A DNA stretch of 64,000 bases. It comes from Ciona savignyi. Lineage: Eukaryota > Chordata > Ascidiacea > Phlebobranchia > Cionidae. The stretch covers positions 432,502 through 496,501 of the forward strand of contig CH003110.1 of the NCBI GenBank assembly GCA_000149265.1, in the 5' to 3' direction. Each line of letters begins with the position of its first letter. Position 1 is the stretch's first letter. Positions 10,443 through 21,559 of the stretch are shown piece after piece. The position numbers were made by a program, and so were the translations under genes. Below the pieces are notes generated by a model, which made no database searches, was not told the DNA's origin, and saw only the letters and a program-made list of their open reading frames with translations.

Positions 10443-13400
10443 TAAATGTTTACATTTTAATTCAGACCATTTATATCTACATGTACAAAGGAATTTACGC
10501 CATTATTTTTACTCTTACAGACAATTGTTCTTATTAATATTCCAAATTGCAACTTTGCAGGAGCTTTTAAATAGTCAGTTGTATCCACTTGGTGAATGTT
10601 GGTGGAAAGTTTAAACGTTTAATTCTAGATTTCTGTGTTTAATAACTCAATTGTATACAGAATATTTCTATAAATTTTCTTATTAGAATGTGCGTGTATA
10701 TTGTATTTCAATAATTACCTATGTAATAGTGCTTGACAATATAAAATCCTTTTACCAAAGTCCTAACTTAGTTAAGTTTTGATGCATACTTATTACAAGG
10801 TAAAAAACAGAAAAAGAGAACAAAATGACAGTTATTAAAATGCATAGTAAAGTAATACTATACGTTTCATGTTTTATGCTAGGTAACATACAAAAGCCCT
10901 ACCACTTTATCTTGTCCAAAAAGAAATCTACCTAAAAATTTTGTATTAACTAGTTTAGTACAACTAATTAAATTGTTTCAACATTATTTTCAATTGTCAC
11001 TTTCGTTCGATATAAAGCGAAGGAAATAGTTTTGTTTACGGGGAATATTTTAAAGGTTAATAACCTAAACTGTGTTTTGAAAACATAAACATCTTATGTT
11101 TATCCTACCCAAACGTTAAAATTTTACATTTTATCTCATAGCTATTAAATAGTCAAACCTACGGTCGATATATATATTGAATAATATATTAAAATAACTT
11201 ATGTTTATCCTACTCTACTTTAAACGTTTACATTTTAACTTATATTTATTAAACTTTTAAAGTTGCGGTCTATACATATAGCGAATTATATACAAAAACC
11301 GAAGTTTTAAAGTTGTTTAAGGAAAAAAGCATCCGACCATAATGAGCCTCTGTGTAAAGATTTCTTCGAAATATAGAACTATACAGCATACAACTATAAG
11401 TTTACGTTCACAAAACGGTCTGTCTATGTATTGTTAAAACCGACCTAATCCACAGATACCGGTATATAACAGAAATCGGACTGCCGTATTTACCATTCTA
11501 ACGCTCCGGCTAAAAGTTCCGCTATGAACAAATGACATTCGCGGGGCGGGTAAAACCTGTTTGTTTACCAGAGCGTGTAGGCACAGAACGTGACCATGGA
11601 GAATATACGGATAGGCAAACAGTTTTGAAACGAATAAACGTGTTCATTATTTTCATTTAAAACATGCATATACATCCCAGTCTGGTTTTGTGACCTAAGT
11701 GTGCCTACGTAAGTTGATACGTGTCGTTGAAATTATTTAAACGAAAATCCTTTGCGAAATTTACGTTCGCTGTCGTAATCCGCGCTGTCGCAATATTTAC
11801 CGACCGGGGTTCCCCAGGTATTTCAACTTCTCCCTCCTATGCGTTGCATTGTATAAACGTCGTATGAAGGCTATTGCTGTAAAGTAAAGTGATCGTGAAA
11901 ATTACACATTTCCGTTGATTAGGTGGTCATGCCCAGTAGCCCACATCTACGAATAAATGGTACTTGATTTTAATGCGATGTGTTGCGTTTTCGTAAACTA
12001 TATTTTTACACGCCATCCGGTTAATTTATAACACTGTGCGAATAAAAACGCACGGACTATTACAGTACTAGCAAACATGCCTATGCTTCCGTTATTAATA
12101 AACAGCTGTGTGATTGAACTAATCGATATGACAAATTTGCGGCTGTTAATTTCAATAAATTGTTGACAACTATTTTATCGAATCTTTTGTTTTCATAGAA
12201 GGCCTATATTTATATTAGTAGGTAATGTACAGATTGCTTAAATAAACTAATGCTACATATAAAATTACACTCAATGGGGGAAACTAAAAGGAGGAAAGGC
12301 GGGAAAGAGGTAAGGCGGGAAACTGCACACTAATATAAAGATTGGATCATGAGAGTTAGTTTTAAACATGTATGGTTGGGTTTAGTTCTGGTGTTAATAT
12401 TAGTGTTTAGGCAAGGGTTTTAATTAGTTTCCGCAGTTTTAATGTGTAGTTTCCCCCCTTCTTTGCTTCCTGCTTTCCCTTCCTTAAGTGTCGCCCGACG
12501 GATTCACCATTGAGTTTATAACGCAGACTGAGTGTATCTAATCGTTCGTGTCACCTTTTGAGTAAGAGCAGACTGAATTGTGGTGCTTGTCTATGCTAAA
12601 TCGCTGCATATACAACAAAATACAAGATTGCTATGAAGCATAAAGACTACGCTTATGGTAACCTTCTGGTAATAAGCATATAACAACTGTGTCTGCTACC
12701 ATTTCGGAAAGAGGAACCGATTGCCTTATTGTTACCAAATGGGGAACTCCTCTTTTATTTCAATGTACTTTCAACTTTTTCTCTCTCTATGTGCGTATTG
12801 TAAACTAGTCAGGCAAGACTTATTAGTTAACTCAACCTTATCGTATCTATTACGCGAGCAATATGGGGCAAGTGGCAAGCTTAATATATGGTAATGACAC
12901 GGGAAGGTATTCTAAACGAATATTAAATACTAAGCCACACTTTGTTGTATTTTGTATTTATAAAAAGTTGTTCTTAATATCTCCACATTATACTGCAATT
13001 TCAATTGTTTTGAAGAATATACAGTTGGCGTAAAGTAGCAATGATAAATACATCCGCTATTTACACATCACTTAACCGCCAGAACAACGACGCACTTAAC
13101 CGCTAGACCAACAGGCCGGGGGTAAAGGTTATTGCCAATTCTTGAGTTGATTACTTGATTACCGTAGAGTCGATGTGCGGAAAAGGAAGACTACAAACTA
13201 CAATGCCCAAATTACATGAAGTTTCATAAAAATCATGAGTAACTAGAAAGTGACAATCAAATGTCAACCACTATCATTTAAAAACCGACTTTAAAGCAAG
13301 CAGAAACGAATGGGTCTCTGTATTAACAAACCAAACTTGTTTACAATATTTAGTTAAAACTGTAGGCTAATGCGTTTAATAAACAATAAACTTACAATAT
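10443..13400. other. Stretch with no confident gene; weak inverted repeat at about 12268-12520
   Basis: Upstream of the receptor gene. I looked here for a signal-peptide exon on the minus strand and found none convincing. At 12268 an ACTCAATGG motif is mirrored at about 12512, and a GGGAAACTGCACAC-type arm at about 12317 is mirrored near 12450, which may be a small foldback element. Around 11500-11830 base composition is richer in G and C, which might mark a promoter. Confidence 0.35.
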
Positions 13401-13414
13401 TTGGAAATTTCCCA

Positions 13415-14660
13415 ATAGGATATTTATGTTTATCCGCATGTGCATGGGAAAACCTAGGGGGTTAACACACGGTCAATCGTCAGATTATCTCGCACCCATC
13501 GTCAGGTTACCGGAGTTATTGCAGTGTGTTCATTGTGTTGTGGTAGGGATGCACAAACTAGAATATCTTGGTATTCTAGAATAGTTATTTCGAATCCAGA
13601 ATATCGAATCCTATTCTATATTAAAAAGCAAACTCGAGTTAAAGTGGCAAGATTGTCAAAAATTTCTGCTGCCGCTGACTACCTCTACATACTTATATTC
13701 ATAGGCGGCGACTTCAGTAAAATGTTACAGTTGCGCGAAATTTTATGACGTCACAATCGGCCCTATGCCTCGAACTAACTCGGATAGAACTATGATACTA
13801 ACGATTTACAAAGTTTAAAGATTAAGCCAGGAGTTTAAGTGTTTAATCTAACTACTTCCACCGCTGAAATATTGCATGGTCGTTAATATGCAGCGCAGCG
13901 TCAAGAATACGGAAAGAATATACCAAATATTTATGTGTCTGCGAGGGCTGTGCAAGAACCCAGATTCTTATAACGGTTAACTGATCAAAGAAAAAAAGCG
14001 TTAACCCGTTAACCGATGTTTGCCTACTGTTCTCTCTAGCTACTACTTAGTAATGGAAAGAACATGGGTAAAAACGGGAGTGCTTCAGTGGTCATGTATT
14101 AGATCTAGGTCAACGTAACCCTAGGTCAAACCGCCGATCAAAGCAATAAACACCGCTGGAAAAGCGGCACTGCGGTTAGACGATTTAATGTGATAATTGT
14201 TTAAAAGCGCAGGGATTTTTTTGCGCAATTATAAAACAGACATTGCGGAGAATTTACAACGAAAGTCGGCGCCCATGCTTATAATATCCATTGTAATCAA
14301 CGCTGCTGCAATATGTACAATGGAAATAAAAACGAACTCCATGCAATTATAGTTTCTTAAGGTGCAATGTATATTATTTCGAATCCAAATATTCGAAATA
14401 AACGTAATATTTGGATTCGAATCCCGTAGAATTCGATATTCTAGTTTGTGCATCCCTAGTGTGTATGATTCACATGCTCCTACAATTTGGTAAAACCCAT
14501 TATTCCGCTAGGTTCAGGCAATGTCCGTAAAGTGCCTTGCCCAAGGACACAACCCACTAAGGAAAATGACACAGCCCACGAAGGAAAGGCGACACTTAAC
14601 CGTTAAGTCGCCGAAACTTAACAGACTAACCGGCCGGACAGTAATTGCATCCATAGCTTC
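13415..14660 (-). repeat. SINE copy split by an inverted-repeat element
   Basis: The tail half is at 13415-13543 and the head half at about 14459-14640; the SINE is interrupted by the element at 13544-14458. Confidence 0.65.
13544..14458. mobile_element. Non-autonomous element with terminal inverted repeats (hAT-like ends)
   Basis: The ends are TAGGGATGCACAAACTAGAA and its reverse complement, about 23 bp, bounding 915 bp. Internal parts near both ends (CGAATCCAGAATATCGAATC and similar) also mirror each other. TAGGGATGC-type ends are common in hAT-related MITEs. I could not define an exact 8-bp target duplication (flanks TGTTGTGG and GTGTGTAT), so the superfamily is inferred. No transposase seen. 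Confidence 0.6.
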
Positions 14661-15080
14661 ATCAGCTGTTTTCCCATTTAGACTACGAAGTACAGTAGTA
14701 ATTTTTTAAACTATCAAACATATCATCCTGCACAATGTTTGCCTGAGCTGCAGTTTTCATATATTCATAATTTCTCTCCAGAATATGAATGAGGTCTTCC
14801 TAGTAATAAGGTGAGTGGTTAACAGAGCTGTGTATATCTATAGATTCTCATAACGATTAATAAAAAAAATTATCCGGTAGTGGCCCACACAAATCTCAAT
14901 ATTTTCAATTGGACATTGGAAGAGCAACATAAGAACAATGGTAAAACAATTGTTCACACGCAAATCAGTTTTTGGATTTTTTTATTAGTTGACTGATAAC
15001 AAGTCGGTTAACTGCTGCGGTACCTGATTATAAAGTTATGTACAAAATGAAAATAACCATCTGCAAATTAACTTTGAAAT

Positions 15081-15872
15081 TTAGCTTTCTTTTTTGTGCT
15101 GTTGCTGTTTTGCAGACCGCAGCAATTCACCATGCGAAGGGCACAATGAATCAATTGTTCGCGTAATGGATGGTTCTGTTGGGGTGTTTAGTCCGGTGCA
15201 TTTAGTAGCATCAGTTAAAACCGGGTTGATGTGCTCCAATAAATAAAACTCTGTAAAACGAAATGTGGAATTATAAGATGTAAATGTGCTACGGCCTACA
15301 GTATAAAAACAACTCTTACCGCCACTTGACCCAGCAATTTGAAAACTTTCCATTGGTGACTCTGTTTCCCTAGATGTTGCTGGTTGCTTTTGTTGTTTAA
15401 TGATAACAACAGTCCCGCAAACAACATACAGTATTAATTTTCCGGTAACAAACAATACATCAATGTATGCAGGCGTAGGATAGAAAGTATATCGTTGTCT
15501 ACATTAGAGTGGGAATATGACACTAAATGAGCTAACAGTCAGTTTACCAGAACTATCACTGTGCTGTGTGCCTAGGCACTAAACAACTGTTAATTACCAC
15601 TTTACCAGTATACTTGTAGAACCTATTAAACTACTGGTACCCGTATAGGCCTACTTGGTTCAAGCAATGTACGCTATAACTGCATTTTCCTATAAACATG
15701 CTACACTTAATAAACAATACAAACCGATAACGGTACTTACAATCGGTGACGTAATCTTGCAAAAATTCCTTATTTTTATAATGTTTCCACATGTCGCCGC
15801 ACCGGATCCGCTCATTTTTATAGTTTCCGCTTTTATTCCTCTCTTGAAAATCGTTTCCTTAAACTTCTCCAT
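15081..15872 (-). CDS. Possible small three-exon gene, product unknown
   Basis: Exon 1 15872-15741 starts with ATG (MEKFKETIFKRGIKAE) and ends at a good donor, GTAAGTACC. The last exon 15250-15081 follows a good acceptor (TTTCGTTTTACAG) and ends QQQHKKES then TAA. A 69-base intron 15319-15251 has both consensus ends. The middle exon is clear at its donor (15320) but its start is uncertain: 15386 keeps phase and gives about 122 residues, while the same frame stays open to about 15498 and would add a hydrophobic stretch (KLILYVVCGTVVII). I recognise no domain. Confidence 0.4.
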
Positions 15873-17577
15873 CTCGTCTCTGATAATAAATGTCTAACAC
15901 CAAGTTCAACAAACATTGTGTTTCAATTAACACATAAAATACATCCACATTAAACAATAAACTACAGGTACCGTACCTGGTGCTCCTATTTTGCCACCAA
16001 TGTTAGTCCAGGTATTTTCTTGGAAGTAAACAAATAATTGTTATTATGCTATACTTAAATAAACCTTATTTACTTATTTTCTGTTTTTTTTTATCGAAAT
16101 ATGCTATAATACTTAAATAAACCTTATTTAATTATTTTCTGGTTTTGACCTTGATTTTTATTGAAATAATAAACTTAACAATGCCAAAACTTTATCTCTT
16201 TCATTTTCCTACATATTGCGTTTTGCGCTAAAGTTAAAAAAAATTGTTAAAAACTCTGAAACTTGACGCTATTGAGCCAAATCTCTCGATTTGCGTTTGT
16301 CTGGCGCGAGTGTTTGCATGACACGAAGCAAGGAGTCTTACGGCAAATGCGATGTATTGACGAGAAACGGTATATGTGTGTGGAGCCCTATACGCTTCAA
16401 AAACCTGCACAATCACCTGACCATACCTGCATACAAGTACACCGAGTTCGTGGTAGCCGTGTTGTTAACGAGACGGAACTTCTTCAGCATTGTGCGTAAA
16501 GGTTGGTGGAAAATGAGATCGGGGTACGATCATGACTGAAGCATTATTAGCTATTACATAAAGTATCGTCTACAGTGGCATATTTTCATGCCTGGTTATA
16601 TTATTGCGTGTCGAGGATGCTTCATACTGACTATGTTTTCGACGAGTGCCATGCTTTCAAAAGATGCTTTCGTTTGATTTTTTGCTCTGTACATGGACCA
16701 CCAATGTTTTTGCATAGAGAATAACCTGATAAGTATTTCATAGGCCCTAGAGCAACCCTTGTGCAGTTTATTTTACAGATACATCAACCACATTCCATTC
16801 TCCAGCAAACCCGACACCCGTTATTGAAAAATTGAGTTTTCCCGCCACCAATTGAAAGCCGTGAATTTCCTACAATAATTTATAGATCCTACGTGGGATT
16901 AGGTGTTTTCCAAATTTAAAAGTTTCGGGAAATGGAGCTATGTAGTTAATTCACGGCTGGGCATGTCTAATTAATCAGTTGAACTGTATGTATTGTGCTG
17001 TCTCAGCTTGTAAACTAAGAATAAAGAATATTTTTTTAAGAGTCGGATTATGAGTATTGGAGTTTTGGACTGTTAGTTGGGATCGCAATGACATATCTAT
17101 TGCAAACAACAGCCGCAAATACGAACTAAATAAATAACCATGAACCCCATAGGTGTTAGGTAACCAACCATGTTACCCGATAGGGTTGTTTAGAAACTAT
17201 AGATATTAAGTTTGGATTAATAACTAGACATTAAGTTTGGATTAATAACTAGATATTAAGTTTAGATTGGATTGGAATAGGACCCCTTTAGCTTTTGCTA
17301 CAGAAACAAACGTTATGCACTTTGTATAAGATATACCAAGGGTGATGAGGTAGTCAGGGAACCCGAACGTTTCTGAATGCAGAAAAACATAATGCACACT
17401 CAAGGAGAATTTTAACAATAGTGGTGGTTCACACATGGTTGACACTCTCTAGTTATGTATTAAGATTGAGTTCATGCAGAAATAAATGTCTAACGTGCTT
17501 CCTCCTTTGATATTTCGTGAGGTTATAAAGTCGTTTTGGTTGAAAAACTTTGTTGTCGTATCGCGGTAAAAAGGTGG
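15873..17577. other. No confident gene; one open frame at 16291-16539 (+)
   Basis: The plus-strand frame 16291-16539 (82 codons) is less AT-rich than its surroundings and could be an exon (RNGICVWSPIRFKNLHNHL), but it has no recognisable domain and overlaps another open frame. A 26-bp unit (ACTAGATATTAAGTTTGGATT-like) repeats about three times at 17207-17266. A fragment of the dispersed GTGGTTGACACTCTCTAG repeat lies at about 17410-17452. Confidence 0.35.
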
Positions 17578-17585
17578 TGACGTCA
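17578..17585. promoter_or_regulatory. Palindromic CRE-type site upstream of the sulfotransferase gene
   Basis: TGACGTCA, the full CREB/ATF consensus, lies 113 bases before the proposed ATG. Position is suitable for a promoter element; function is inferred. Confidence 0.4.
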
Positions 17586-17697
17586 CGATTCAGCTGACTG
17601 CTTCTGCGGACTGAAAAAAAATAGTTGGTTGGTCAGTATTATCGTGCAATGAGATTTTACATTTTTATGTTCAGTTGAGAGGTATAGTTTTGTTAAA

Positions 17698-19789
17698 ATG
17701 GCATCCAAGCGACTGCTGGCCAGGCTCCTTAGCGTAATAATTCTTCTTGCCATGTTTGTGCAAGTGATGCTGATGTATTTAAAGAGTGATATATATAATA
17801 GTGAGTTTTAATTTATTATTTATATTTGGTTATGTAGAAACTTGGTATGATGAGATTTACAGCTAATAGCTAAAGAGAACGGTTAGCACATGGTAAAAGT
17901 CACATGCGGCGTTTAAAAATTTACTTACCATATACTGGTATTGTTTTAATCCAACCTTCTTCCCAGCAAATTTTCGTGTTGGGTTGTTAAACTGATATTC
18001 ACTAGTTTGCTAAAGACGCGAGTATGCTTCTGTTTGTTTCACTTATGCATCGTTATAAACTTATTATGCACTCGCTGGAGTGGGAATAAATATAATGAGG
18101 TCGCATTGGGAATTTATGAAATGACAGTGACCTACAGGAAAATGATCGTAACAAAATACAGAGTACTAAACATTTCGATGATTCTACTTACTTTGCTCAC
18201 TTTCCACGTTCTTTTCTGCAAAAGTCCACGTTGTTGCCTTACTTTCTTGCAAAATCATTATTTTTCTGTACCATAAGTGTCCGCGACTAATTTAATACCC
18301 GTCAAGTCGCAAAATAACACGCATTTAAAGTCATTATCGTAAAGGTTAATCATATACCTATCGCTATACTTGTCGAACAGGTATGCTCTTAGTGCATAAA
18401 AGTAAGCTCGAATATTTTTAGACTTTATCGTGCATAAAACTAGAAATAAGGATGAAGGTCATATATGCCGGCTATGCCAAAACTGGAACTAAAACCATGA
18501 CAGCAGTGTTTCGTGAGTTTGGATACAGCACATATGATTGGCTGGAAAACTCTTGGTACCTGGGAAAAGAATGGCGCAAACTTATAAAATATGGAGGAAC
18601 AGCTGATGATTTAAAGAGAATGTACGACGGCGTTGATGCAGTCGCCGACAGTCCCTGTTATCTGTTTTGGGAGGAAATTTTAAAGGCTTACCCAGATGCC
18701 AAAGTAAGCTTAGCATTTACCACATGTGTTTAAAGAGGACACGATTATAATTGTTCTTTGTACAGATTGTGGTTTCCACCCGTGACGAGGATTCTTGGTA
18801 CCGAAGCGCCCAAACTCAAATGGCTTCGTTTGATTCTGATCCTATTTATATACTGATGCAAGTTTTCTCGTACTCTGGATGGCAACACTTTTGCTTTGAA
18901 AATTCTGTTGGTAAGTAGCATACTTTTTAACATGACGTTCAATTTAAACCGATTCCGGACCACTTAATGTGACTACAGCATTGGTTGTTCTTTCCCACAT
19001 TTTTATATAAAAACTCTTTTTAGCGCAAGTCATTTTTTCATCACGTCGTCGATGGCCTTGGTCCAAATATGACAAAAATGAGCTCGTGATGAAACGTTTA
19101 TATAGAACCCACAACGCAAACATCATTCTTGTAAGTGATCTGCACCATACATTAAGTTTGCGTTAAGAACACTACATTAGGATAGGATATTCATGTTTAT
19201 CCCCGTGAATGGGAAAACCAAGGGGGTTATCACACGGGCAATCGTCAGATCACCTCGCGCCCATCGTCGGGTTTCCGGAGTTATTGCAGTGTGTTATATA
19301 TGATAGACACGTTCCTTCAATTTGGTAGAACCCATTAATCCGCTGGGTTCAGACAATGTCCGTAAAGTACCTTGCCCAAAGACACAACCGACTAGCAAGC
19401 GATCAATTTCGAACCTGCAACCTTTCGATTGAAAGGCAACGCACTTAACCGCTAGACCAACCGGCCGGACAACATTGCCCACATTTTAACAGAATGCACC
19501 AAAGGACAAGTTGCTTGTATACAACTTTAAAGACGGGTGGGCTCCGCTATGCGAATTCCTTGGCGAGGAGATTCCTGATAAACCGTTTCCTCACGCAAAT
19601 GTGGGTGCTTCCCTTATAAACGATTACATGGGAAGCCATCCTATCATGATAAGGATGATTAGAGAAATGAAGTTTTCTCTTGGACTGTTGGCTTTACTTG
19701 GGGCCTACAGCGGGTATACAATTTTTGAAAACCCAGGTTTCGTAAAAAGTTGGATGAACTCGGCAATATCGTGGTTTAACATTTGGTAG
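17698..19789 (+). CDS. Sulfotransferase-family protein (P-loop, Sulfotransfer_4 type)
   Basis: Five exons: 17698-17800, 18444-18703, 18766-18910, 19024-19130, 19493-19789; all GT-AG, phases consistent, 912 bases, 303 residues. An N-terminal hydrophobic segment lies at about residues 10-28 (a membrane anchor). The 5'-phosphosulfate (PAPS) binding loop reads YAGYAKTGTKT at about 42-52, the 3'-phosphate motif STRDEDSWYRS at about 125-135, and LVYNFKDGWAPLCEFLGE near residue 215 is typical of this family. A second hydrophobic span lies at about 266-283, close to the C terminus. Family knowledge: these proteins resemble PAPS-dependent sulfotransferases, but for most members the acceptor is unknown. 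A SINE occupies the last intron and ends about 20 bases before the exon 5 acceptor. It stands alone between two minus-strand gene regions. Confidence 0.85.
19180..19470 (-). repeat. SINE copy in the last sulfotransferase intron
   Basis: Near full length, antisense to the gene. It makes up most of the 362-base intron. Confidence 0.85.
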
Positions 19790-20299
19790 ATGTTTAATTT
19801 AATGTCGCTGTGGTTTAACATTAGTTGACAAAGATAAGTAGAAGTCAACGACATTTTATAAATTATGCTTCACTCTTGACAACTGGAAAATGTTTACGTT
19901 TCCGCAAGGACTGTCACAAACTGGATTAAAATTAATTCTTGCGTATGTTTTTGTATTGCGCAACCTGTCCTAATTTAAAACGTTGTGTTTTTTTGAATTA
20001 CTGTGGCTATGTGACGCCACAATGCATGAGGTTATTGTTGTTCACTTTGGTGTTATTATGGGACGTTTAAGTTGGATTATTAGCATTAAAGAACGCGTTG
20101 TGTTGGTAAATTGAAATGGTGATTAATTCTGATCGCGCATATGACTTAGAGTTTAGTCAAATGACAATAGTCGCGTCAATTAGGAATCAAGACCTGAAAC
20201 GCGACAGGGACAATAACGCAGATATGATGTGTTAATAATAATTTAGAATGCATTCAGTTGCCTTAAAGTTCTGTATTTTACCTACGCAGAATAATATGT

Positions 20300-21340
20300 G
20301 TGCGTCAGGTTCATGTTATTTAACATTCCTGAAAGATTTAACCAAACTGGTTTTGTTTCTGCAAGCAAACGCATGAATCTCACAGTTATGGAGAAAACCA
20401 TAGGGTTTAGTACACATTTTTTTGTTTTTACATATTTTAATTATGTTATCTAACAATTCTTAAAGTTTTAATCCGATTTGATGACTCCTTGTTGAAGATG
20501 TTGGGGTGAAATGGGATGTCTGTCATAATCACGATTCAGGAACATATCTTCGTTTTAAGAAAAGAATCCTAAGTATTTTTTTTCTTTTTTTTTTAATTGG
20601 CACATAAGTGGCTAACGGTCCAAAATTACACCAAGTCTGAATAAAATTGGAGCAGTCGTTTAAGCGCTATGCTAAAAAAATCAAAATGTTTCAAAAAATA
20701 ACTTTGGTTTTTAACGTCCCCGGGGCGGTGACCAGTCAACTGAACCCCTTACAACTGAACCCCTACAACTGAACCCTTGACAACTGAACCCCTACAATTA
20801 AGCCCCTTACAACTGAACTCCTTTTAACTAAACCCCTTTAAACTGAACCCCTTTACAACTAAACCCAGTTCAATTGAACCTCTTTACAACTGAACCACCT
20901 TTTCAGTTAAAAGGGTTATGTTAAAAGGGGTTCAGTTGTAAAGGGGTTCAGTTGTAGGGGTTCAGTTGTAAGGGGTTCAGTTGTAAGGGGTTCAGTTGTC
21001 ATGGAACCCCCCGGGGCATTCCTCTGGTCTTATCACCCAAAAAAATTGGTTTCTGCATATCCAAACCATGTTGTCTAAAAAATCAAAAAAAATCAGTAGG
21101 ATTTCATCACTCCTTTTGGTAAATGTCAGGAAGACATGGTATGCCTGTTACAATCATGATTTAAGAAGAAAATCTTATTTTTTAGAATATTTCATAGCTA
21201 TATTTTAGCTCTTATAAGTGTTAAATCAGTGTCTAATGCACTTACATTCCTCCAAATCTGATTCAAATTGGACCAACTAATTAACACACAAAAACAACAT
21301 GTGTCTCATTTTTGTAAATGGGACCAATAATAAATATATT
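20300..21340. repeat. Dispersed repeat, long copy
   Basis: Shares blocks with 33892-34060, 34464-35710, 39035-39316 and 43922-45628: TCTAACAATTCTTAAAGTTTTAATC, GATGTTGGGGTGAAATGGG-type and, at its right end, CATGTGTCTCATTTTTG. Interrupted by the foldback at 20733-21002. No coding capacity seen. Confidence 0.6.
20733..21002. repeat. Foldback element of CAACTGAACCCCTT units
   Basis: About eleven direct copies of a roughly 14-16-bp unit (ACAACTGAACCCCTT and variants) are followed, from about 20905, by about six copies in the opposite orientation (AAGGGGTTCAGTTGT), so the two halves can pair over most of their length. Comparison with the related copy at 35535-35560 places it inside the dispersed repeat. 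Confidence 0.75.
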
Positions 21341-21559
21341 TTAACGTTATAACAATAAAATAAGACTTTAATGCCAAAAATACGGGTTAATGTTTTGAAC
21401 TAAATGTGATACATGTTATATATTGTAAACGTGAATTAGAAATTAATATGGGTCGAATAAGAGTTTTTATATTAGATTTGAAAAGTAGTGATTTAGCGTT
21501 ACGTGATACAGTAATTAAAGTTTTGGATATGTTTAACCACATGTAATTCGGTATCGGAA

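Noticed and set aside
18007-18276. Plus-strand frame of 89 codons in the first sulfotransferase intron
   Set aside because: No splice signals or domain, and the exons on either side join in phase without it.
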